This document shows, one piece after another, positions 36,699 through 44,161 of a DNA stretch of 64,000 nucleotides. The position numbers were made by a program, and so were the translations under genes. The notes below the pieces were generated by a model. The model saw only the letters and a list, made by a program, of their open reading frames with translations, was not told where the DNA came from and ran no database searches. Origin of the DNA: JABJGO01 sp963921245 (lineage in GTDB: Bacteria > Pseudomonadota > Alphaproteobacteria > Rhodospirillales > Casp-alpha2); NCBI GenBank assembly GCA_963921245.4, contig CAWUEY030000001.1:1550001-1614000 (forward strand), in the 5' to 3' direction. Every line of letters starts with the position of its first letter. The first letter of the stretch is position 1.

Positions 36699-38489
36699 TC
36701 ACTGATCGAGATATTGACGGGTGGCTGATTGCGCCAGTTCTATAATCATTTGCTCTACAGAGTCGCATGTTATGGCGCCAACGGATTCCAAATCCGACGT
36801 TATATCAACCGGCAGGCTGGTATTGCTGTCTTCGGGAATCTGGTTGAGCTTGCCGCCTACGAAAATCATTGGTCTGAAGCCGAGGGACTCACATTCGTTT
36901 TTGAGTTTTTCCATAAATCGCAAAGCAATGCCATTGTAGGTGCTTAACGCTATCGCATGAACGTCGTTGTTTCTGGCGCATTCGGCGAGGGCATCGGGGT
37001 CCGTGCTGACGCCACCGTCAATGATTGTAACGTCCAGTTTATTGAGAACCCGGGTCAGTAGAGTTTTACCGTATTCATGGACGTCTGTTGTTGCTATACA
37101 GACTTTAAAGTTGGCGTTCTGAAAAACCTCCAAGTCGAGGTCTAGGCGCGCAAGGATGGTTTCAGCCCTGGTCGAAATCTCGCCGACGATCGGCGTTTCA
37201 ATCCATGCCTGCCGACCAGACGAGGCAGAGGGATTTAAATCGCCAGGGCCATATAGACTTTCCATGGACCGGGCACCCAATCGTTTGATGCTAAGGAGCA
37301 TTTCGAGCGCGTCACTCGTATCAATACCTTTGTTGCTAAAATCCGATAGGATATTGTCAAAGAAACGTCGCGCCCCCGTAAGCAGGGTTTCCACGAGATC
37401 ATCAATCGCCGTAAAATCGGATACCCTTGGCGATTTTTCTACTGCCTGCAAAAGATGTGTTGCGAACACACAGGCATCGACCGTCTCGTCGATATCCGGG
37501 ATGCGTCGGGCTTCGCTGAGCGGTATCGGGTTTATCCCGTGACCGCTGGGAAGGGCCAGCTGCGCTGCAATGTCGATACCCAGATATGATGCCAGTGCGG
37601 CGTAATTCTCCGGATTGCTGTTTCCGTAGGCCGTCGTGTTCCCATAGACCATGGTGCCGGTGGGTAACCTGCCTGCCTTTTGATCTAATCGCGCGAGCGA
37701 GCGTTGAAATGCCCAGCGGGTCAAGGGTTCCGAGAATGTGTGACCGTAACAGTGCCCCATCCGGCAGCCTAAGAGCTCTTCCACAACATAGCGTTCGAGC
37801 ATGACCGCCCCGAGGGCACAGCACAAATCGGTGAACACGGCGGCAAAACCATCATCCACATTCGAGTGGATGAGAATGGGAACGGGTTGCGCCGCGCATA
37901 GTGCAATCGCTTTGACAGTATTGACAGTTATGTCCACATCATCGTTCCAATTCGGCAACCGGAAACAGAAATATTGTCCCATGTTGCCGATTGTTGTAGA
38001 GCCCGCCCGAAGAGCAGCCATGGTGTTTTCAAGGGCCGCGGGCATGCCAAGGACAAAATCGCCAAAGTGGGGGGCAACGGGCGCACTTTGCGTCAGATCA
38101 CAGAAAGCTTCGTCTGTTTCAAGAATAAGGCCTGTTCCCTTTTGTCGCCCCTTGCGATCATCGCGGCGATAGCCCATGGACCAGTCCAGACAGATACCAT
38201 ACCTGTCTACGCGTCCGCCGTGCTGACCTGTTTGTTCGAATATCTCACGATAGGCTCGGCGGGATTTTTCCAGGTCGCGGAATCCGATCTGCACATGAAT
38301 CATCACATCCTTCGAAGCCATGCGAGAGCATTTGTAGGCGAATTCACTATCGACATCGTAGTGTCGCAGGAACGCCGAGATGCCAACAGGACAGGACTTT
38401 GCCAGGGTGCGTCCATCTTCGATCACATCAACGGCGCGGGGCAGATCCTGTTCCGGCAAAAGGTCGTTTCGCGTCCATTCCGCCCTCAC
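36699..38489 (-). CDS. Cobalamin-binding mutase-like protein of unknown substrate
   Basis: The 596-residue protein has two parts. The C-terminal domain (about 460-595) is a B12-binding Rossmann-like fold with the base-off motif D469-x-H471-x-x-G474 (TTDVHEYGKT) and FVGGKLNQ. The N-terminal part (about 60-450) resembles a TIM barrel of the glutamate-mutase E kind, with GNMGQYFCFRLPNWNDDVDI and GCRMGHCYGHTF. It is therefore probably an adenosylcobalamin-dependent carbon-skeleton mutase with both modules in one chain. The substrate is not known to me. It forms an operon with the P5CR-like gene and is followed by AOR and the MoaD-like gene. Confidence 0.78.
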   Translation of the reverse strand: MRAEWTRNDLLPEQDLPRAVDVIEDGRTLAKSCPVGISAFLRHYDVDSEFAYKCSRMASKDVMIHVQIGFRDLEKSRRAYREIFEQTGQHGGRVDRYGICLDWSMGYRRDDRKGRQKGTGLILETDEAFCDLTQSAPVAPHFGDFVLGMPAALENTMAALRAGSTTIGNMGQYFCFRLPNWNDDVDITVNTVKAIALCAAQPVPILIHSNVDDGFAAVFTDLCCALGAVMLERYVVEELLGCRMGHCYGHTFSEPLTRWAFQRSLARLDQKAGRLPTGTMVYGNTTAYGNSNPENYAALASYLGIDIAAQLALPSGHGINPIPLSEARRIPDIDETVDACVFATHLLQAVEKSPRVSDFTAIDDLVETLLTGARRFFDNILSDFSNKGIDTSDALEMLLSIKRLGARSMESLYGPGDLNPSASSGRQAWIETPIVGEISTRAETILARLDLDLEVFQNANFKVCIATTDVHEYGKTLLTRVLNKLDVTIIDGGVSTDPDALAECARNNDVHAIALSTYNGIALRFMEKLKNECESLGFRPMIFVGGKLNQIPEDSNTSLPVDITSDLESVGAITCDSVEQMIIELAQSATRQYLDQ

Positions 38490-38519
38490 ACGTGAATACC
38501 TCTGGTAGAGATGAAAAAG

Positions 38520-38990
38520 CTATTTGGTGCGGATTGCCGCGAAAAGTTTTGTCAATTCGGAACCCATTTCCGGTTGTTGGCCTTTTAGCCTTTGACGAAA
38601 CACGGCTTTCAAAGCGAGAAGGTGAAGCTGGACGATGTTAAGCTGTTCGTCGTCTAGTTGTTCTTTGGGTTCGACAAACTTGCACAAGGAATCGGCGATC
38701 AAACTGACCAATGGGTACCCGAATGAGCCGCCCTGTCCGCGGGCTTCATGGGAGAAATCGAATATACGGGCAACTCGGTCTTTGCCGATAGGAGTCTGGT
38801 CTTTCATTGCCTCATGTTCCTGCCAGAGCTTTTGAAGATCATCGACGGCACTGGTCTCATAGGAATCGACCAATTCCTTGCGTGAATTCAGAGATCGGCG
38901 AATGGCGGATTCCGGTGACTGCCCGCCAACACGCGGAACCTTTTCGCTGACACGTCGCGGTGGATCAATGATGTTGTCTTTTTTTGCCAT
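38520..38990 (-). CDS. Conserved hypothetical, Hpt-like helical protein
   Basis: The 156-residue protein has no membrane segment. It starts with a polar, probably disordered stretch (about 1-35) and then looks helical. The FDFSHEARGQGGSFGYPL segment has a His in a position typical of phosphotransfer domains, but the Hpt signature is incomplete. It lies 15 bases downstream of a response regulator gene and 30 bases upstream of the B12 gene. A partner role for that regulator is inferred. Confidence 0.55.
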   Translation of the reverse strand: MAKKDNIIDPPRRVSEKVPRVGGQSPESAIRRSLNSRKELVDSYETSAVDDLQKLWQEHEAMKDQTPIGKDRVARIFDFSHEARGQGGSFGYPLVSLIADSLCKFVEPKEQLDDEQLNIVQLHLLALKAVFRQRLKGQQPEMGSELTKLFAAIRTK

Positions 38991-39005
38991 GACCGTCCGC
39001 AGAAT

Positions 39006-39497
39006 TTATTCAGGTTCGCGTCGTTCTTCTTTAACCAGTTCGGGCATATCCTTCATGCGCCGATCAGGGCCAAAATATTCACCGTCCCGAATAAATGGCC
39101 GTTTGTCATCAACCACAAAACACAATCGCTTGTAAAGGCTTCCTGCGCTGACGGGTTTTGCCAGATAGCTGGATACACCGGCATCACGTGCCTTACGGAC
39201 ATTTTCGATTTCCGTGTACCCGGTCAGCATGATGATGGGAACAAACGGGTTGGGGGATTTCTCACTCCAGCGAATGAGATAAACCAGGTCCAATCCGCTG
39301 GTTTCACCCATTTTCCAATCGGTGATAACGATATCAGGGTCTTCTTCGACAAACATTATAAACCCGGTTTGTGCGTCATCGGCTTCAAGAACTTCCTGCA
39401 CCTCAAACTCGTAGAGGAAGCCTTTGACCATCTGTCGGATGTAGTAGCTGTCGTCGACAACCAGAACCGTTAGTTTTGAAAAATTGTAACTACTCAT
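39006..39497 (-). CDS. CheY-like single-domain response regulator
   Basis: The 163-residue protein has one receiver domain: acidic pair VVDDSY (14-16), phosphoacceptor Asp60 in VITDWKMG, Thr in MLTGY and Lys in LAKPVS. A C-terminal tail of about 40 residues (FGPDRRMKDMPELVKEERRE) follows, with the FGPDRRM motif frequent in alphaproteobacterial stand-alone receivers. No output domain, so it must act by protein contact. Upstream 39498-39823 is intergenic with a sigma-54-like promoter reading the other way. Confidence 0.88.
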   Translation of the reverse strand: MSSYNFSKLTVLVVDDSYYIRQMVKGFLYEFEVQEVLEADDAQTGFIMFVEEDPDIVITDWKMGETSGLDLVYLIRWSEKSPNPFVPIIMLTGYTEIENVRKARDAGVSSYLAKPVSAGSLYKRLCFVVDDKRPFIRDGEYFGPDRRMKDMPELVKEERREPE

Positions 39498-39707
39498 TCT
39501 TTATGTATCGTTCCTGATACGCTTACCCCCAGAGTGTCAACACTATATCGCTCTATTCCGGGGAATGCATCCTCATTCCTGGCATCTTTCCTCTTCAGTT
39601 ACCCGGCATGAAATGGGCAAAAACTGCCGTTAGCAGGTCAATTTTTGCAGCTTTTTGAGCCTCATGAGGGTAACTCCTGACAGCATAAAGACCACTGCTC
39701 CACAATC

Positions 39708-39722
39708 TTAACATGCTGTTAA
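39708..39722. promoter_or_regulatory. Perfect inverted repeat upstream of the sigma-54-like promoter
   Basis: TTAACATGCTGTTAA is a perfect palindrome with six-base arms around TGC. It starts 55 bases upstream of the -24 element at 39763. That distance is suitable for an activator or repressor site. No regulator is identified. Confidence 0.4.
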
Positions 39723-39762
39723 AAATGGGTTTATTTTTATGGTTACCATTTGTTTACCAAAC

Positions 39763-39778
39763 TGGCATAGCAATTGCT
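39763..39778 (+). promoter_or_regulatory. Sigma-54-type (-24/-12) promoter
   Basis: TGGCAT-AGCAA-TTGCT fits the sigma-54 consensus TGGCAC-N5-TTGCA/T with one mismatch and the exact spacing. The predicted start near 39790 would leave a short leader before the ATG of the small gene at 39824. The next -35/-10 candidates around it are weaker. It places the downstream gene(s) under an enhancer-binding activator. Confidence 0.65.
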
Positions 39779-39823
39779 TTTATCTCTACGACACATAACG
39801 TGTCATGAATGGGAGTAAACAAA

Positions 39824-40006
39824 ATGCACGTTAATTTCAATTCTATGGATGAATACCGGGATTTTTTGTATTCAGAGTTTGGAAATGTCATGGGTTCGGT
39901 TGAGTCCTACGGTGATCGTTTTGCCGCGGCAGCCAAGGCCGTTGATCTTCTGGGCGATGATTTGAGCCTGGATAGCGACATCCTGGACATGGGTTCCGAC
40001 CACTAA
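39824..40006 (+). CDS. Small acidic protein, unrecognised
   Basis: The 60-residue protein starts at ATG 39824, just after GGGAG. It is acidic, with MHVNFNSMDEYRDFLYSEFG at the start and DLLGDDLSLDSDILDMGSDH at the end. No signal peptide and no Cys. It is not a family I recognise. It is probably real because of the ribosome site and the sigma-54 promoter 50 bases upstream. A second small gene follows. Confidence 0.6.
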   Translation: MHVNFNSMDEYRDFLYSEFGNVMGSVESYGDRFAAAAKAVDLLGDDLSLDSDILDMGSDH

Positions 40007-40095
40007 ACTGATCTTTCACGGGGCTCGTGCGACGGATTTTCTTGTTTCCAATCCGACGGTCAGTCCCCTGATCGCAGAACGTGAAAGGGGTCAAC

Positions 40096-40323
40096 ATGAC
40101 AGATGTTGACATTTCAAAAGCATTGCGCAACCCCGCAGATGATTGTGGTTCGCATTTCGAAAACGAAGAGTTCATCCCCATTCGGGACAATCCGCAGCGT
40201 GACCTAGCGGTGAGCCTCATAAACACTCTTGGATTTAAGCAGGCTGTGAGATTTGCAAGAGAGCGCCAATGGAAGGGTGTTATCATTCAGCTCTATAGAG
40301 GTTTGAACTCAGGTCCGGCGTGA
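40096..40323 (+). CDS. Small protein, unrecognised
   Basis: About 75 residues from ATG 40096, preceded by AAAGGGG. It contains FIPIRDNPQRDLAVSLINTL and ends with GVIIQLYRGLNSGPA. No signal or membrane segment and no family is known to me. It lies 90 bases after the first small gene, likely in the same transcript, and converges on the 3' end of maeB. Confidence 0.5.
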   Translation: MTDVDISKALRNPADDCGSHFENEEFIPIRDNPQRDLAVSLINTLGFKQAVRFARERQWKGVIIQLYRGLNSGPA

Positions 40324-40337
40324 GTCGTTCACTCAAT

Positions 40338-42626
40338 TCAGAGAAGTTTTCGATCCTCGTCCATCGCCTCTGAAACGGCGAGGGCGGCCATGTTGAACAA
40401 ACCGCGGGCGGATACGGACCGGTTGAGAACATGAACGGGTTTTGCCGGACCCAGTAGAATAGGACCAATGACAAGTCCGTTCGCAATGCGGCGTATCATT
40501 GAAAAACTGATGTGGGCGGCGTCCAGACTCGGCATCACAAAAAGGTTCGCCTGACCTTTCAGATGTGAATTGGGGAACATCCGTCGTCTTAACTCTTCAT
40601 CAAGGGCACTGTCCGCATGCATTTCACCATCAACCATCAAATCCGGATGTTGTTCATGCAAAATCCCGACGGCACGGCGGACCTTTATGGATGACGGTGT
40701 ATCCGAAGAACCCATGTCGGAATGGGATAGCAATGCTATCCTTGGCTCAATACCGAAACGACGTAAGCCTGTTGCCGCGGTAAGGGTCATCTCAACCATT
40801 TCTTCCGCCGTGGGATCGTAAGTGACGTGGGTATCACAGAAAAAGAAGGTTCCTGAATCCAGAACCAGTGCCGTCAGGGTTGATATATCGGTCATGCCCT
40901 CGGCCTTGCCAATGACTTCCATGGCGTATCGCAAGTGCCAATGGAAACGTCCCTGAATGCCACAGATCATGGCGTCCGCTTCGCCCTGGGCCACCATACA
41001 GGCTGCAATGACCGTGGTGTTGGTCCGAATGATGGTCCTGGCCGTATCAGGGGTGATGCCTGCCCGTTCTGACTTGCTTAGATAAAATTGCCAGTACTGG
41101 TCATAACGGGGATCATTCTCGGGATTACAAATCTCATAATCCCGTCCCTCTAACAGGCGCAAGCCGTACCGGTCTATGCGGCTCGCGACAACCTCGGGTC
41201 TGCCGATAAGGATGGGAAAACCGATTTCGTCATCCACAATGACCCGTACGGCGCGCAATACCCGTTCATCTTCGCCTTCCGCAAACACTATCCGTTTGCC
41301 GGACCGACGCGCACGATCAAAGACCGGTTTCATTAGCATTCCGGACCGGAAAACAAACCGGCCGAGTTCTTCCCGGTAAGCATCGAAATCGGCAATTGGA
41401 CGCTGGGCGACGCCGCTATCCATGGCGGCCTTTGCGACGGCTGGCGCGACCTCCATGATCAGGCGAAGATCAAAGGGTTTGGGAATAAGATACTCGGGAC
41501 CAAACACCAACTCTTCACCGGCGTACGCTTTGGCGACCACTTCCGAACTCTCAGCCTTTGCCAGATCAGCAATGGCGTGAACAGCGGCGATTTTCATTTC
41601 CTCGTTGATAGTGGTGGCGCCAGCATCAATGGCGCCTCTGAAAATGAAGGGGAAACACAGGACGTTGTTGACCTGGTTGGGAAAATCAGACCGCCCGGTG
41701 GCAATAACGGCATCCGGTCGAGCTTCACGGGCAACGTCCGGCATGATTTCGGGTGTCGGGTTTGCGAGCGCCAGAATGAGCGGCTTGTCCGCCATTTTCC
41801 TGACCATTTTGGGTGTCAGGATACCGCCCGCGGATAAACCGAGGAAGATGTCCGCATCAGCAATGGCGTCATCCAGAGTTCGAGCATCTGTATCCTGTGA
41901 AAAAGCAGCCTTGTGCGGATTCATCTCCTCGGTACGACCGTCGTAGATCACGCCGATATGATCGACGAGCGTGATGTTTTCGCGTTGCAGCCCCATGCGC
42001 ATCATGAGGTTAAGGCAGGCGATCCCAGCAGCACCACCACCCGTAGAAACCATCTTTACATCCTGAATGTTCTTCCCGACGACGCGCAATCCGTTTATCA
42101 AAGCGGAACTGACGACAATCGCCGTCCCGTGCTGATCGTCGTGAAACACCGGAATTTTCATCTTTTCTCGGCATTTTTCCTCAACCACGAAACAATCAGG
42201 CGCCTTGATATCTTCAAGGTTGATTGCACCGAATGTCGGTTCTAGGGCGATGACAATGTCGGCCAGCTTTTCGGGGTCGGTTTCATTAACCTCAATATCG
42301 AAAACATCCAGGCCCGCGAACTGTTTGAATAGAACGGCCTTGCCTTCCATGACGGGTTTGGAGGCCAGTGGGCCGATGGACCCTAGGCCCAGAACCGCTG
42401 TCCCGTTTGAAACAACGGCAACCAAATTCCCGCGGTTTGTGAGGTTTCGGGCTTCCGCCGGATCTTCTTCAATGGCCGTACACGCATAAGCCACACCGGG
42501 AGAATAAGCGAGCGCCAGATCTCTCTGGTTGCCCAGCGGCTTGGTCGCTGTCACCTGGAGTTTTCCCGCGCGAGGACTCCGGTGATAATCTAATGCCATA
42601 TCCTTCAAGGTATCTTGATCGGCCAT
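40338..42626 (-). CDS. maeB: NADP-dependent malic enzyme with phosphotransacetylase-like tail
   Basis: The 762-residue protein has two modules. Residues about 1-420 are a malic enzyme (AYSPGVAYACTAI, GTAVLGLGSIGP, FHDDQHGTAIVVSSALING, STGGGAAGIACL) that decarboxylates malate to pyruvate. The C-terminal about 330 residues are a phosphotransacetylase-like domain (EGEDERVLRAV, HSDMGSS, VDGEMHADSALDEE), usually regulatory in this enzyme type. Fits MaeB size exactly. It is monocistronic here and oriented against the small genes at its 3' end. Confidence 0.95.
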   Translation of the reverse strand: MADQDTLKDMALDYHRSPRAGKLQVTATKPLGNQRDLALAYSPGVAYACTAIEEDPAEARNLTNRGNLVAVVSNGTAVLGLGSIGPLASKPVMEGKAVLFKQFAGLDVFDIEVNETDPEKLADIVIALEPTFGAINLEDIKAPDCFVVEEKCREKMKIPVFHDDQHGTAIVVSSALINGLRVVGKNIQDVKMVSTGGGAAGIACLNLMMRMGLQRENITLVDHIGVIYDGRTEEMNPHKAAFSQDTDARTLDDAIADADIFLGLSAGGILTPKMVRKMADKPLILALANPTPEIMPDVAREARPDAVIATGRSDFPNQVNNVLCFPFIFRGAIDAGATTINEEMKIAAVHAIADLAKAESSEVVAKAYAGEELVFGPEYLIPKPFDLRLIMEVAPAVAKAAMDSGVAQRPIADFDAYREELGRFVFRSGMLMKPVFDRARRSGKRIVFAEGEDERVLRAVRVIVDDEIGFPILIGRPEVVASRIDRYGLRLLEGRDYEICNPENDPRYDQYWQFYLSKSERAGITPDTARTIIRTNTTVIAACMVAQGEADAMICGIQGRFHWHLRYAMEVIGKAEGMTDISTLTALVLDSGTFFFCDTHVTYDPTAEEMVEMTLTAATGLRRFGIEPRIALLSHSDMGSSDTPSSIKVRRAVGILHEQHPDLMVDGEMHADSALDEELRRRMFPNSHLKGQANLFVMPSLDAAHISFSMIRRIANGLVIGPILLGPAKPVHVLNRSVSARGLFNMAALAVSEAMDEDRKLL

Positions 42627-42715
42627 TGAAAAAGCCCTGATTTTTCCGTTGTGTATTGGCGTCTTCGACAGTATGCCTCAAACAGGAACTCGTATTCCGG
42701 ATCAAGTATTCACGA

Positions 42716-43468
42716 ATGATCGATGGTATGTCCAGTAAACGCAGCGTTTTTCCTCGAATAATCGGTCATCGCGGGGCCTGTGGACTGGCTCCGGAAAACA
42801 CGCTGGCTTCATTCAAGGCCGCCGCACAACAGGGGGTCGAGTGCGTGGAATTTGACACCAGATTGAGCAAAGATGACACTGTGGTGATTTTCCATGACGA
42901 TACGTTAGATCGCACGACAAATGGCGCGGGACCCGTCAACGAGCATGATGTTAAGCAGTTGCAACGGCTGGATTTCGGATCTTGGTTTGGCAGTGCGTTT
43001 ACCGGTGAAAGGCTTCTGACATTTAAGGGATTAATCGAATTTCTTGATGAAAATGAGATGTTGGCAATTGTCGAGATCAAGCCCGCGCCGGGGCAGGAAC
43101 GAGAAACGGCGGTAGCAACCTGTAACCTGATCAGAGACAGTTGGCCTGGGTCTTTGCCGGTTCCTGTCATATCCAGTTTCAAAGATGCGTGTCTGGCGGT
43201 TTCCCGATCAATCCTGCCGAATGTGGAACGTGCCCTGCTGATTGAAGAAAATCTGGAAACTTGGGAGCGACGGGCGGGTGATCTTGAATGTTCCAGCGTT
43301 CACATCTGGCATGAGATGCTGGACCAGGCGACGGTCAAATCCATGACCTCGATCGGATATACCGTAAGAACCTATACTGTAAACGACCCCGAGAGAGGAA
43401 AAGTGTTCCTAGATTGGGGCGTCGAGGGGTTGTGTACGGATTTTCCGGATCGCTTCGCGGATTTGTGA
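42716..43468 (+). CDS. Glycerophosphodiester phosphodiesterase
   Basis: About 250 residues from ATG 42716 (or 42728). The GDPD motifs are IGHRGACGLAPENTLASF, EFDTRLSKDDTVVIFHDDT, EIKPAPG and the C-terminal LDWGVEGLCTDFPDRF. It hydrolyses glycerophosphodiesters to glycerol-3-phosphate and an alcohol. No signal peptide, so cytoplasmic (UgpQ-like). Divergent from maeB, with a 90-base shared upstream gap. If glycerophosphocholine is the substrate it would release choline, a betaine precursor, but that is only suggestive. Confidence 0.9.
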   Translation: MIDGMSSKRSVFPRIIGHRGACGLAPENTLASFKAAAQQGVECVEFDTRLSKDDTVVIFHDDTLDRTTNGAGPVNEHDVKQLQRLDFGSWFGSAFTGERLLTFKGLIEFLDENEMLAIVEIKPAPGQERETAVATCNLIRDSWPGSLPVPVISSFKDACLAVSRSILPNVERALLIEENLETWERRAGDLECSSVHIWHEMLDQATVKSMTSIGYTVRTYTVNDPERGKVFLDWGVEGLCTDFPDRFADL

Positions 43469-43522
43469 TCCAAAGGTTTTTGAAAATCTGATATTCTTGG
43501 ATCATCTTAGGGAGTTCAGAAT

Positions 43523-43990
43523 ATGAAACTTTATGTCGTCACCGTTATCCTAAGCGGTCTTTTCCTTTTGGGAGTTCCTGCGCCAAACGAGGCATTTGCA
43601 GACGGCGGCAGCAATACGTCTGCGACGCCCACGCCGGTAAAAATCGCCAGAGATTTGATCAAGCAAGAGAAATATGCCGAGGCGCTTTCGGGTATCAGGG
43701 ATGCTCTAGTAAAGGATGCTAAGAACGCTGATTTACTGAGTCTGGCGGGTTTCTCATCGCGTCGGATGCGTGATTTGGATCAAGCATATGAATATTACAA
43801 CATGGCTTTGGATATAGACCCGGCGCACAAGGGTGCCTTGAACTATTTGGGAATTTTGTACGTGAATACAGGCCAACCTGAAAAAGCCGAGGCCTTGCTG
43901 GAACGATTGGATAACGCCTGCTTCTTTACCTGCGATGAATACACCGATCTGAAAAATGCCATCGAAGCGGGTGAAGCCCCTGAATGGTAA
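43523..43990 (+). CDS. Exported TPR-repeat protein
   Basis: The 155-residue protein begins with a signal peptide (MKLYVVTVILSGLFLLG, cleavage near ANEAFA). Three tetratricopeptide-like helical pairs follow, for example SLAGFSSRRMRDLDQAYEYY and NYLGILYVNTGQPEKAEALL. Two Cys lie near the C-terminus (ACFFTCDEY). It is a likely periplasmic scaffold protein of unknown partner. The upstream GDPD gene is 54 bases away. Confidence 0.8.
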   Translation: MKLYVVTVILSGLFLLGVPAPNEAFADGGSNTSATPTPVKIARDLIKQEKYAEALSGIRDALVKDAKNADLLSLAGFSSRRMRDLDQAYEYYNMALDIDPAHKGALNYLGILYVNTGQPEKAEALLERLDNACFFTCDEYTDLKNAIEAGEAPEW

Positions 43991-44069
43991 GCAACAAGCT
44001 TGCTTCAGCAATACCCTTGTTCTATGACCCTGCGCATATCAAAATATCTGGTATCAAGGGGGATTAAAA

Positions 44070-44159
44070 ATGTCCGGCACTATCGAAGCCGCTCACATCC
44101 GAGCGCTTGAGGAGGAAACCGAGAGCCTTCTTGAAGACGTGCTGATGGGAGGTCACTGA
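44070..44159 (+). CDS. Short reading frame before the DUF262 gene
   Basis: A 29-residue frame (ATG 44070, TGA 44157-44159) with a strong AAGGGGG ribosome site. It ends 2 bases before the ATG of the DUF262 gene, whose own site GGGAGG lies inside it. It is acidic (RALEEETESLLEDV). It may be a leader peptide for translational coupling or the remnant of a neighbour lost at insertion. Too short to assign a function. Confidence 0.4.
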   Translation: MSGTIEAAHIRALEEETESLLEDVLMGGH

Positions 44160-44161
44160 GC

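Noticed and set aside
36699..38489. Reading of the B12 protein as the corrinoid partner (MtgC/MttC-like) of the MttB-family enzyme
   Set aside because: MtgC-type proteins are about 210 residues with an N-terminal helical cap; this one is 596 residues with a barrel-like N-terminus, and is in another operon.
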